The notes below the pieces were generated by a model, which did not search any database, was not told where the DNA came from, and was given only the letters and a program-made list of their open reading frames with translations. DNA of 6,080 nucleotides, taken from assembly GCA_937930495.1 (NCBI GenBank), contig CALGKL010000234.1:1-6080 (forward strand), written 5' to 3'. A program made the translations under genes and the position numbers. Of this stretch, positions 1 through 6,080 are shown piece by piece. Every line of letters starts with the position of its first letter. Positions within the stretch are counted from its first letter, which is position 1. The DNA is from an uncultured Gloeocapsa sp. (GTDB taxonomy: Bacteria; Cyanobacteriota; Cyanobacteriia; Cyanobacteriales; Gloeocapsaceae).

Positions 1-1813
1 AACACAATCACCCTTACCCGAACCCGTCCCCCCTACACCACCTGCTCCACCACCTTTAGCACCGAGAGCGGTAGCACCTCCTGTGGGAGATATTGCTGTC
101 TCCAATATGGACGCTTCCTTAGACAGAATCGATTTAGGCACTAGTGTCACCGTTCCTCGTCTAGTCCTCCGAGACGCTCCTGTAGAAGAGGTTTTAAAGT
201 TATTAGCGCGCAATGCAGGCTTAAACGTGATTTTTACCGATGCCCCCAGTACAGAGGGAACACAAATTAACCCTACAATTTCTTTGGATTTAGAGGATCA
301 ATCCATCGAAGAGGTCTTTAACTCAGTGTTGATGATTTCGGGGTTAAAAGCTAATCGTCGAGGTAATACCATCTTTATTGGCGCTGCTTTACCCGATGGC
401 GCTCGTAATCTGATTAGCAGAACTCTACGACTTAATCAGGTTGATGTCAATAGTGCCGCTTTGTATTTAGCCAGTCAGGGAGCAGAAGTACAACGGGTGG
501 TTGTTCCTATTAATAATATTCGAGGTCAAGACGGGGTAATTACCGATACCCAAGAAGGTGCACCAACCCTACAAACCTTGACTGCTGAAAAAGCTGAAGG
601 TTCAACGGCAGCTTTACTACTGACAGGTTTAAAAGTTACAGGGGACGATCGCCTCAACTCCATTAACTTGATTGGCGAACCTCGTCAGGTAGAGATGGCC
701 ACAGCTTTTCTGATGCAGCTCGATGCTCGTCGTCGTCAAGTCTCGGTTAACGTCAAGATCGTCGATGTTAACCTCAATAATATCCAGGATTTTAACAGTA
801 GTTTTTCCTTTGGGTTTGACGATGGTTTCTTTGTCCAAGATCAAGGCACAGCGATTCTCAATTTTGGTGGCACCAACCCCCCCAATGCGGCTCAAACTCG
901 AGCAAGTACTTTTTATCCCACGATTATTCCTTTTGCCGAGACGGCACCTGGAGCTGCAGGAGCAGGTATTTTCTTCGATAGGCAAAATGCCGGTTTTAGT
1001 GACATTAGCCAAGGTTTTGAAGATTTCGCCAATACCCGTGTTCCCTACGCTCGTCCCGGTTTTGCTACGCGCAATAACCCCTTTCAACCTGGTCTTTCTG
1101 ATGTAAGGATTGATGATGATGGCAAGATAGAATATACTTACGGGTTACCTGGTCTTTACCAATTTCCCAATCGCTTTCTTCTGACTCTAGAAGCTCAGGT
1201 CCAAAATGGCAACGCTAAAATACTCACAGACCCTACTTTGGTTGTCCAAGAGTCTCAAGACGCTCGGGTTGAGTTAACTCAAGGAGTTGTTACGAGTATT
1301 AAGACAGAAGTAGATCCTCTCAGTGGCGTGAGAACTACAACCCCAGAGATTAAAGATGCGGGGTTAACCCTGGGAATACGTGTGGAAAGGATCGACGATA
1401 ACGGTTTTATTAACTTAGTAGTTAATCCTGAAATCAGCGCTCCTGGTGCAACACAAAGCTTTAATAGTGGTGCGGGAGCTGTTAACCAAATTACTCTGTT
1501 AAATACAAGGAAACTCTCCTCTGGTTTAATTCGTCTGCGGGATGGTCAGACTTTGATTCTCTCAGGTATTATTGAAGATTCAGAAAGAAATACAGTTACC
1601 AAAGTACCGATCCTTGGGGATATTCCGGTTTTGGGAGCTTTATTTAGAAAAACCAATTCTACCAACGATCGCCGAGAAGTAATCATCATGTTAACCCCCA
1701 AAATCATGGATGAAGATGCGGGTTATGGCTTTAACTATCAACCTGGTGCTGATGCTCGGGAAATGCTCCAAGACCGCGGTTTCACTGTTCCTGGTTCAGA
1801 ACAAATACCCTAA
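1..1813 (+). CDS. pilQ: Type IV pilus secretin PilQ, 3' part (5' end outside window)
   Basis: This is the outer-membrane secretin through which the type IV pilus passes, needed for twitching, phototaxis and DNA uptake. The frame is open from base 2 to the TAA at 1811-1813 (603 residues visible, counted from base 2). The GTG at 83 is an internal codon, not the start, because the frame continues upstream through a proline-rich linker (13 Pro in the first 27 residues). That linker normally joins N-terminal AMIN domains, which would lie left of the window. In order follow an STN/N0 domain (about 50-127), a Secretin_N region (about 137-240), a Phe/Gly/Pro/Asn-rich insert (about 268-388) and the secretin barrel domain (about 391-572). 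The barrel carries the family signature VPILGDIPVLGALF at 1604-1645, preceded by GQTLILSGIIEDSERN and followed by REVIIMLTPKI. No frameshift is seen. In cyanobacteria pilQ usually closes a pilMNOQ cluster, so pilO would be expected to the left. The identification is firm. Confidence 0.95.
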   Translation, partial: TQSPLPEPVPPTPPAPPPLAPRAVAPPVGDIAVSNMDASLDRIDLGTSVTVPRLVLRDAPVEEVLKLLARNAGLNVIFTDAPSTEGTQINPTISLDLEDQSIEEVFNSVLMISGLKANRRGNTIFIGAALPDGARNLISRTLRLNQVDVNSAALYLASQGAEVQRVVVPINNIRGQDGVITDTQEGAPTLQTLTAEKAEGSTAALLLTGLKVTGDDRLNSINLIGEPRQVEMATAFLMQLDARRRQVSVNVKIVDVNLNNIQDFNSSFSFGFDDGFFVQDQGTAILNFGGTNPPNAAQTRASTFYPTIIPFAETAPGAAGAGIFFDRQNAGFSDISQGFEDFANTRVPYARPGFATRNNPFQPGLSDVRIDDDGKIEYTYGLPGLYQFPNRFLLTLEAQVQNGNAKILTDPTLVVQESQDARVELTQGVVTSIKTEVDPLSGVRTTTPEIKDAGLTLGIRVERIDDNGFINLVVNPEISAPGATQSFNSGAGAVNQITLLNTRKLSSGLIRLRDGQTLILSGIIEDSERNTVTKVPILGDIPVLGALFRKTNSTNDRREVIIMLTPKIMDEDAGYGFNYQPGADAREMLQDRGFTVPGSEQIP

Positions 1814-1832
1814 GATTAAATGGGGTCTTAGG
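1809..1832 (+). repeat. 7-bp inverted repeat across the pilQ stop codon
   Basis: CCTAAGA (1809-1815) and TCTTAGG (1826-1832) are perfect complements around a 10-base loop, and the left arm contains the pilQ TAA. No T-run follows (TTGAAAGGAAAAG), so it is not a standard intrinsic terminator. It could be a weak transcript-end or mRNA-stability hairpin, or chance. Confidence 0.35.
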
Positions 1833-1882
1833 TTGAAAGGAAAAGAACGTAGAATGATTATTATTTCCCTCATTCGCCTATT

Positions 1883-1911
1883 TTCTAGCCTCTTTTGCCA
1901 AAAATTATAGT
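1883..1911 (+). promoter_or_regulatory. Possible promoter of the kinase gene
   Basis: TATAGT at 1906-1911 matches the -10 consensus TATAAT at five of six bases. The -35 position at 17-base spacing reads TTCTAG (1883-1888), a poor match; many cyanobacterial promoters have weak -35 elements. Transcription would begin around 1918-1920, on top of the kinase ATG at 1920, which implies a leaderless or nearly leaderless mRNA. This fits the lack of any Shine-Dalgarno sequence before that ATG. The alternative is read-through from pilQ. Confidence 0.25.
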
Positions 1912-1919
1912 ACTTGTCA

Positions 1920-3185
1920 ATGAGCATCTGTTTTCAACCTGATTGTCTTCACCAAAACTCCCCTGATGCTAAATTCTGTGCCCAATGTAGCGCTAAATTA
2001 CTACTACAAGAACGTTATCGCGCTATCAAAGTGATTGGACAGGGTGGTTTTGGGAAGACTTTTTTAGCTAGAGATGAAGGTAAACCCTCTCAACCCTATT
2101 GTGTTATTAAACAGTTTCTTCCTTTCAATCAAGATCCTGTGTATCTGGAAAAAGCAGCTAAATCCTTTAAACTAGAAGCTGAACGTTTAGAAAATCTCGG
2201 TGATCATCCTCAAATCCCCATTTTATTGGCTTATTGTCATCACGAAAATAGACAGTATCTAGTCCAAGAATATATCAATGGTAAGAATTTAGCTCAAGAA
2301 TTAGTAGATCATGGTGTTTTTAATGAGCAAGAAATTCGAAACCTGTTATTAGATATTTTACCGATTCTCGATTATATCCACTCCAAACAAGTCATTCATC
2401 GGGATATTAAACCGGAAAACATTATTAGACGCATAGGGGACGAAAAACTATTTTTAGTGGATTTTGGTGCAGCCAAAGAATTTAATCCGGGTATCATGAG
2501 TTATACATCTGGAGTAATTGGTACTGCTCAATACGCTGCACCCGAACAATTACGGGGAGAATCCAGATTTAGCAGCGATTTATATAGTCTAGGGGTGACT
2601 TGTTTGTATCTACTTACCAATGTTAATCCCTTTGATATGTTTAGTAATGTGGATAATGATTGGACTTGGCGAGAATACTTAGCTAGTAACAATCCTGTCA
2701 GTGATGAGTTAGGGAGAATTATAGATAAATTAATCCAACAGGCGATTAAAAAACGTTATCATTTTGCGCGGGAAGTTTTAGCAGATTTAAACACCAAAAG
2801 TGAGCCTCAATTGATTGCACCACCTGCTGTTATTCCTCAATATCGTCAAGAAAGTATTCAACCTCTAGTCTCTAGTGTAGCAATTAGCAAAGATAAGAGC
2901 TTAGAACCAGAAAAGATGGAACTATTCGTCTTAAGAATAATTGCTAGTTGTATCGCTGTTCCCTATGGAGTAGTAATGATCCTAACTAGTATCGCTAGTT
3001 TAATTACTGGTAGTGCTTCGGTGTTTGAGATTTTGATTGTCCCGTTTTTAATTACCTGTTGTGCTTTAGCAAGCAAAAATGTTGCTAGATCTAAAAAGAG
3101 AGATCAGCTACTTTGGTTTTTATTGGGTTTTCCTTTTCATATCGCTGCTCTTTTTATTGTTGCTCTTTTACCACCTAAGGATTAA
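1920..3185 (+). CDS. Membrane-anchored Ser/Thr protein kinase with four-Cys N-terminus
   Basis: A eukaryotic-type (Hanks) kinase of 421 residues that should phosphorylate Ser/Thr of unknown target proteins. The start is placed at ATG 1920 because MSICFQPDC matches the usual beginning of cyanobacterial four-Cys kinases; a TTG at 1914 would add two residues. Cys4, Cys9, Cys20 and Cys23 form a zinc-ribbon-like motif. The kinase core is complete: glycine loop GQGGFG (40-45), Lys64, probable helix-C Glu86, HRDIKPEN with catalytic Asp162 and Asn167, DFG at 181-183, APE at 207-209 and Asp220, so it should be active. A linker (about 290-333) leads to three hydrophobic segments (about 335-362, 367-384 and 397-417), separated by a basic stretch ARSKKR, which should anchor it in a membrane with the kinase in the cytoplasm. 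In Synechocystis SpkB a comparable Cys motif is reported to make activity redox-sensitive; the same control is an inference here. No pentapeptide, WD40 or TPR repeats are present. It lies 106 bases after pilQ on the same strand. Confidence 0.93.
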   Translation: MSICFQPDCLHQNSPDAKFCAQCSAKLLLQERYRAIKVIGQGGFGKTFLARDEGKPSQPYCVIKQFLPFNQDPVYLEKAAKSFKLEAERLENLGDHPQIPILLAYCHHENRQYLVQEYINGKNLAQELVDHGVFNEQEIRNLLLDILPILDYIHSKQVIHRDIKPENIIRRIGDEKLFLVDFGAAKEFNPGIMSYTSGVIGTAQYAAPEQLRGESRFSSDLYSLGVTCLYLLTNVNPFDMFSNVDNDWTWREYLASNNPVSDELGRIIDKLIQQAIKKRYHFAREVLADLNTKSEPQLIAPPAVIPQYRQESIQPLVSSVAISKDKSLEPEKMELFVLRIIASCIAVPYGVVMILTSIASLITGSASVFEILIVPFLITCCALASKNVARSKKRDQLLWFLLGFPFHIAALFIVALLPPKD

Positions 3186-3205
3186 AAGAGTGATAGTTAT
3201 TTTTT
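3157..3205 (+). terminator. Probable intrinsic terminator overlapping the kinase stop
   Basis: CTCTTTTA (3163-3170) and TAAAAGAG (3183-3190) form a perfect 8-bp stem around a 12-base loop. In RNA the stem can continue outward through mixed U-A and G-U pairs to 3157/3196. A T-rich tail follows at once (TTATTTTTT, 3197-3205), as expected for a rightward Rho-independent terminator. The stem is AU-rich with only two G-C pairs in its core, so it may be inefficient. The right arm begins with the kinase TAA (3183-3185). In the leftward direction no T-run follows the stem, so it should act on the kinase transcript only. Confidence 0.5.
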
Positions 3206-3232
3206 CTGAATATATTGCTCTCTATTAGAAAG

Positions 3233-4210
3233 CTAAGAAGGTGAAACTAGCAGATAATTAGCAGCAGCTAACCCAGATAAAACAGCACCTTCTAGATGAG
3301 AATCAAGAAAACCATCCCCAGCCAAAACTAGTGTACCTGGTTTTGTAATCGCTAGATAGGGTTCTCCGTATACTTCCTTAGCTTGACTATAACGCCAACG
3401 ATGTACTTGATAAGTCAATATTGCCGAATTTAACCAAGTTGCGGCGCTGTTTAACAAATCTTGAACTATAATCTCATCATTACTATCCCAATGGCTTTGA
3501 CTATATTCTGGACTAGCGTACATAGTTACACCATAACCAGAAGGAGAGATTCCCTTTTGATGATTGCAAATAATCCACTTAAGGGGGTTTCCCTCTAACC
3601 GTAATCCTCCTGGTGCTGGAATAAGGTTAGGTTGGGAAAATAAAGCTAAAACAGCGATACAGGGATGATAGCTAACTTGACTTAATTTCTCTCTAATTTC
3701 CGGCTTTATTAATATGTTAGAATTATCTAGTAGAGCTAAAGTTTGGGGTAGAGGAGGAGTTAACAATAACTTTGTACCTGTAAAGGTTGTACCTGTTTCT
3801 GTATCTACTTGCCAATGAGTATTTCGCCACTCTAGACGAGTAACCCTAGTACTTGTATGTACGTCTAAATCACGAGCCAGATATTTAGCGATCGCTCGAT
3901 TATTTTCCACTCCACAGTAATAGGTTTTGTTGTCTCGATTAAAACCAGTTGACCAAACTTTGACTAAACCAAGTTCTAACCATTCTTGTAGCATATTCTG
4001 AAAAGTTGGGGATTGAGCGGTAAAATGGGGAGCACCATAGTCGATTACTCCCTCTTGGGAATTACCATAATTTAATCTACGCGTAGCTAGACGTCCCCCA
4101 ATTCCTCTACCTTTGTCTAGAATAGTTACGCTTATTCCTTGATGATGCAGGGTTTTAGCTGCTATTAAGCCACTGATTCCCCCACCAATAATCAGACAAT
4201 CTTTGTACAT
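3233..4210 (-). CDS. Renalase-like FAD-dependent oxidoreductase
   Basis: A flavoprotein of 325 residues, about the length of bacterial renalases. The N-terminus is a Rossmann FAD-binding fold: GGGISG (9-14), Asp32 where the FAD ribose ligand is expected, and GRGIGGR (34-40). Further family features are DYGAPHFTAQ (57-66), HRWRY (270-274) and the C-terminal FAD-contact stretch LAGDGFLDSHLEGAVLSG (296-313). This whole pattern matches the renalase branch of the amine-oxidase-type flavoproteins better than ordinary monoamine oxidases. Characterised bacterial renalases oxidise the wrong dihydro isomers of NAD(P)H back to NAD(P)+, passing electrons to oxygen; that activity is inferred here. No signal peptide or membrane segment is seen, so it is probably cytoplasmic. 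The start is ATG 4208-4210; only an A-run and no Shine-Dalgarno precedes it. It follows the desaturase by 53 bases on the same strand and has no convincing promoter of its own, so it is probably co-transcribed. Confidence 0.82.
   Translation of the reverse strand: MYKDCLIIGGGISGLIAAKTLHHQGISVTILDKGRGIGGRLATRRLNYGNSQEGVIDYGAPHFTAQSPTFQNMLQEWLELGLVKVWSTGFNRDNKTYYCGVENNRAIAKYLARDLDVHTSTRVTRLEWRNTHWQVDTETGTTFTGTKLLLTPPLPQTLALLDNSNILIKPEIREKLSQVSYHPCIAVLALFSQPNLIPAPGGLRLEGNPLKWIICNHQKGISPSGYGVTMYASPEYSQSHWDSNDEIIVQDLLNSAATWLNSAILTYQVHRWRYSQAKEVYGEPYLAITKPGTLVLAGDGFLDSHLEGAVLSGLAAANYLLVSPS
3888..3895. repeat. HIP1 palindrome GCGATCGC
   Basis: A perfect copy of the highly iterated palindrome of cyanobacterial genomes, lying inside the renalase-like gene. 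It is mainly useful as a taxonomic marker. Confidence 0.9.
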
Positions 4211-4231
4211 TTGTTTTTTTCAATTGATCAG

Positions 4232-4257
4232 CTGCAGGGTGTTCTTTGCAGACACCC
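4232..4257. repeat. Two interleaved inverted repeats between renalase-like and desaturase genes
   Basis: CTGCA (4232-4236) is complementary to TGCAG (4247-4251), and GGGTGT (4237-4242) to ACACCC (4252-4257). The four arms abut, with only TCTT between the middle two, and the pairings cross. As RNA they could form two mutually exclusive hairpins, or a strained pseudoknot because its crossing loops would have zero length. The element follows the desaturase stop by 6 bases and fills about half of the 53-base gap. No T-run follows on the - strand, so it is not a standard terminator. It may be a dispersed repeat, an mRNA-end stabiliser or chance. Confidence 0.5.
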
Positions 4258-4263
4258 CTTAAA

Positions 4264-5358
4264 TTAAGAAGATAATTTGGTCAAAGGACAGGGGACAGAT
4301 TTTTGACCATCCCAATCTGTAAAATTGTGACTATCTCGATAATGACGAGGAGTGGTTAACATCAATCGCCAAACTTCCCGTACATCAATTAAGTTCATTC
4401 GCTCTGGGTAATGGGTTTGAATCAACTCTTGGAGCATTGGGTAATAGTCAGAGTTCATGAAGGGGAAAATGTGGTGTTCTGTGTGGTAGGAAAAATTGAC
4501 GTGTAATAAATCAAACAACTTGGGCATTTTTAAAGACACACTGTTAATCAGGGGGTCGTTGACTTCGGTCATTTGACAAAGCATATGATTGGTGTAGATA
4601 TAGAACATTTTGATAGTATCACCTAACCACAGGGGTAAAAAATAGCCCAAAAACAATTTCAGGGGATGAAAATCTAGATAACTGATAATCACTCCTTGGA
4701 TTGCGATCACTATCAATAATTCCCCAATGACCCGACGACGTTCCTGAGGAGTTAGAGTAAAAGGAGCAGGAGAGTGGACAGCTGATCCATCTGGATAAAA
4801 AAAGGCTGAAATCAAGTTACGTAGGTTATGAACGTGCCACACAAAACCCATACCCAAAATTAACCATAAACGATTAACTTGAGCAGAGGGGATAAACTGA
4901 TTTTGAAGCCATTTTCCCCAACTTGGAGGTTGAGAAGCTAAATAATTGCGATCGGGATCATTTAGGGAGTTGGTCTGATTATGATGTTCTCGATTATGCA
5001 CCGCTTTCCAGAAGGTGGGAGTTACCCATTGTATCGATACACCTAAAAAAGCGATGATTTGTCTCAATAGAGATTTTTTAATCGTTTTACTGTGTAAAAT
5101 TTCATGGGTAGTAAATGCTATTACGGCTATCCCATTACCCATGATTAAGACTATGGGTAGATAAAGCCACAGCCAATACCATGACCATTGGTCTAGTTGA
5201 TCAGCGATCCCCCAACCTAAGAGTAAAATTAGCACATTGATTAGTAAAATAATGATGGTGTTGTTGCTAGGCTCGAAAGCTTCAGCTGGCATCAGAGGAC
5301 GTAGTTTTTTGGCGTATTTTGCCCTAGAAATCAGCTTTTGATCGAGAATTGAAACCAT
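4264..5358 (-). CDS. Membrane fatty acid desaturase-family di-iron protein
   Basis: A membrane-bound di-iron oxidase or desaturase of 364 residues. The three histidine clusters that hold the iron pair are all present: HEILH (85-89), HNREHH (121-126) and HTEHH (292-296); NH at 257-258 may add another ligand. Hydrophobic segments lie at about 34-53, 60-82, 100-118, 164-178, 211-228 and 234-256, an arrangement typical of the superfamily with the His boxes on the cytoplasmic face. Members insert double bonds or hydroxyl groups into acyl chains or other hydrophobic molecules using oxygen and, in cyanobacteria, usually ferredoxin. The substrate cannot be read from the sequence: the second box is HxxxHH, and the protein does not clearly match the DesA, DesB, DesC or DesD types or the carotenoid enzymes CrtR and CrtW. 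The start is ATG 5356-5358, the first start codon after an in-frame TAA upstream; no Shine-Dalgarno sits at working distance. The neighbours give no substrate clue. Confidence 0.85.
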   Translation of the reverse strand: MVSILDQKLISRAKYAKKLRPLMPAEAFEPSNNTIIILLINVLILLLGWGIADQLDQWSWYWLWLYLPIVLIMGNGIAVIAFTTHEILHSKTIKKSLLRQIIAFLGVSIQWVTPTFWKAVHNREHHNQTNSLNDPDRNYLASQPPSWGKWLQNQFIPSAQVNRLWLILGMGFVWHVHNLRNLISAFFYPDGSAVHSPAPFTLTPQERRRVIGELLIVIAIQGVIISYLDFHPLKLFLGYFLPLWLGDTIKMFYIYTNHMLCQMTEVNDPLINSVSLKMPKLFDLLHVNFSYHTEHHIFPFMNSDYYPMLQELIQTHYPERMNLIDVREVWRLMLTTPRHYRDSHNFTDWDGQKSVPCPLTKLSS

Positions 5359-5405
5359 GAGAATATTGCGCCAGTGATTGTAAAGTTATGTTAATCTCCT
5401 GGTTC

Positions 5406-5435
5406 ATTGTAGCCTAGATTGAGTATTTATTTTAA
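5406..5435 (-). promoter_or_regulatory. Possible promoter for the desaturase gene
   Basis: On the - strand TACAAT (5411-5406) is a good -10 match, with TTAAAA (5435-5430) at 18-base spacing matching four of six bases of TTGACA. Transcription would start near 5399, leaving a leader of about 40 bases. A second TACAAT (5382-5377) is closer to the gene but lacks a -35. The -35 element overlaps the last bases of the Hsp70 gene, so the desaturase may be transcribed both from here and by read-through. Confidence 0.3.
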
Positions 5436-6080
5436 TTCGGCCACAATTTGATCAGATAAGAGGGTCTTTTCGGTGAGTAAATCTTCTACAGTAATCCTGA
5501 GATAACGCTGTTCATCTACCCAAAATAAGACTTTCAAGCGATCGCTTCCGGGATTACCCGGAGGTTCTAAACGTGCGATTGTTCTGGCTCCCTCCTGGTC
5601 ATTAAGGGGTTGTACCTGGGTTTGACCCGCATTTAGAGAACGAGTCACCAGGCGATCGTCTTGGAAATATACCTCAGTACCACCGATTTCGCTCCCTAAT
5701 TCTCCGATTACTAACTCTACACTAGGTTGATTTGGCCAAGAAGCACCTAGAAGTAATTCTAGGGGTTGAGTCATAGGGTAGGGTTGTCCACTCTTAATCA
5801 GAGGATGCCAATTGTGAGCTTGTTTACGACGATCCCAATAACGGATCCCGTAACTATGATAGAGGAAATCGCGCAATTCTATCCCTTGGGCTAATTGTAA
5901 AGCACCTAGAGCAATAGCTTCTAAAGGGCGATCGCCACGAATTTGTTCAGGTGTAAAATATTGTGCAATCCAGTTTTGCACTGCGGGTATTTTAACCGTT
6001 CCCCCTACCAATAAAACCGCACCGATATCATTTTTTTCAATCCCGTTACGTCTTCCTTGTTGTAAAACCTGAGTTAACAA
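5427..6080 (-). CDS. Hsp70 (DnaK-like) family protein, C-terminal part (5' end outside window)
   Basis: The frame is open to the right edge, so the 217 visible residues are the C-terminal part of a longer protein; the TTG at 6078-6080 is only an edge codon. Residues 22-32 (VLLVGGTVKIP) match the DnaK VILVGGMTRMP strand-loop that contacts adenosine, and DRPLEAIALGALQLAQG (50-66) matches the end of the Hsp70 ATPase domain. From about 75 on, the sequence follows the beta-sandwich substrate-binding domain: YGIRYWDRR stands where DnaK has its LGIET strand, QPSVELVIGELG (118-129) parallels the DnaK QPxVxIxVxxGE stretch, and YLRITVED (193-200) parallels LNVSAED. The protein then ends about 17 residues later, with no alpha-helical lid. 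It probably is an ATP-dependent chaperone-like protein of the short Hsp70 type found in cyanobacteria beside the true DnaKs. Its client is unknown. It precedes the desaturase by 68 bases. Confidence 0.85.
   Translation of the reverse strand: MLTQVLQQGRRNGIEKNDIGAVLLVGGTVKIPAVQNWIAQYFTPEQIRGDRPLEAIALGALQLAQGIELRDFLYHSYGIRYWDRRKQAHNWHPLIKSGQPYPMTQPLELLLGASWPNQPSVELVIGELGSEIGGTEVYFQDDRLVTRSLNAGQTQVQPLNDQEGARTIARLEPPGNPGSDRLKVLFWVDEQRYLRITVEDLLTEKTLLSDQIVAELK
5538..5545. repeat. HIP1 palindrome GCGATCGC
   Basis: A perfect HIP1 copy inside the Hsp70-family gene, extended by one further matching base each side (AGCGATCGCT). Confidence 0.9.
5938..5945. repeat. HIP1 palindrome GCGATCGC
   Basis: A perfect HIP1 copy inside the Hsp70-family gene, flanked as GGCGATCGCC, the commonest extended form of the cyanobacterial repeat. 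Confidence 0.9.

Noticed and set aside
83..85. GTG as the start codon of the secretin gene
   Set aside because: The same frame continues without a stop to base 2 through a proline-rich linker typical of the region after AMIN domains, so the real start is outside the window.
629..1087. A 152-codon open frame on the - strand inside pilQ
   Set aside because: It lies wholly antisense to a clearly real secretin gene, has low-complexity Ser/Thr/Ile-rich content with no recognisable domain, and has no promoter or ribosome site that stands out.
723..1106. A 127-codon open frame on the + strand overlapping pilQ in another frame
   Set aside because: It is fully inside the secretin reading frame; the Leu/Val/Arg-rich product looks like a frame-shifted reading of pilQ, not a protein.
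1710..1910. A 66-codon open frame running from the end of pilQ into the gap
   Set aside because: About half overlaps the pilQ 3' end in another frame. The rest translates AT-rich intergenic sequence, with no ribosome site and no recognisable motif.
2984..3000. AACTAG/CTAGTT inverted repeat with a 5-base loop
   Set aside because: It sits inside the kinase membrane segment, where the same short Thr-Ser-Ile-Ala-Ser codons explain it; no sign of a regulatory role.
5396..5400. AGGAG on the - strand as a ribosome site for the desaturase
   Set aside because: It lies about 37 bases before the ATG, an in-frame TAA falls between, and no alternative start codon occurs at working distance.
5393..5420. 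AATCT/AGATT inverted repeat in the gap between the Hsp70 and desaturase genes
   Set aside because: Only 5 bp with an 18-base loop and no T-run; compatible with chance.
1..6080. A hidden defence system, mobile element, tRNA, or CRISPR array
   Set aside because: The window is almost filled by five genes of recognisable families. No transposase, terminal repeats, regularly spaced repeats or tRNA-like folds were seen in the short gaps.

Overview
The window looks like ordinary chromosome from a cyanobacterium. Three perfect HIP1 palindromes (GCGATCGC) are scattered through it, the base composition is moderately AT-rich, and the gene set is typical: a type IV pilus secretin with a proline-rich linker, a Ser/Thr kinase with an N-terminal four-cysteine motif, and a short DnaK-like Hsp70. 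The genus cannot be resolved from the sequence alone.

Layout: two genes read rightward and three read leftward, meeting tail to tail near 3186-3232. On the + strand, the 3' part of pilQ (cut by the left edge, ends 1813) is followed after 106 bases by a complete membrane-anchored Ser/Thr protein kinase (1920-3185). A stem with a T-rich tail overlaps the end of the kinase gene and probably terminates it. On the - strand, from right to left, come the C-terminal part of an Hsp70-family protein (cut by the right edge, ends at 5427), a complete membrane fatty acid desaturase-family protein (5358-4264) and a complete renalase-like FAD oxidoreductase (4210-3233). Gaps between the leftward genes are 68 and 53 bases, so they could be one transcription unit, although a promoter-like sequence precedes the desaturase. 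No gene-free stretch exceeds about 110 bases.

How the genes relate: PilQ is the outer-membrane pore of type IV pili, used for twitching motility, phototaxis and DNA uptake. The kinase beside it might regulate pili, but only position supports that. The leftward genes cover protein folding, lipid (or other hydrophobic substrate) oxidation and repair of damaged nicotinamide cofactors. No shared pathway is visible.

I saw no mobile element, CRISPR array, tRNA, rRNA or defence system, and nothing that amounts to a clearly new biological system. The items most worth a second look are the interleaved double inverted repeat at 4232-4257, the kinase with a redox-type Cys motif and C-terminal membrane helices next to pilQ, and the Hsp70 that stops after its beta domain without a helical lid.
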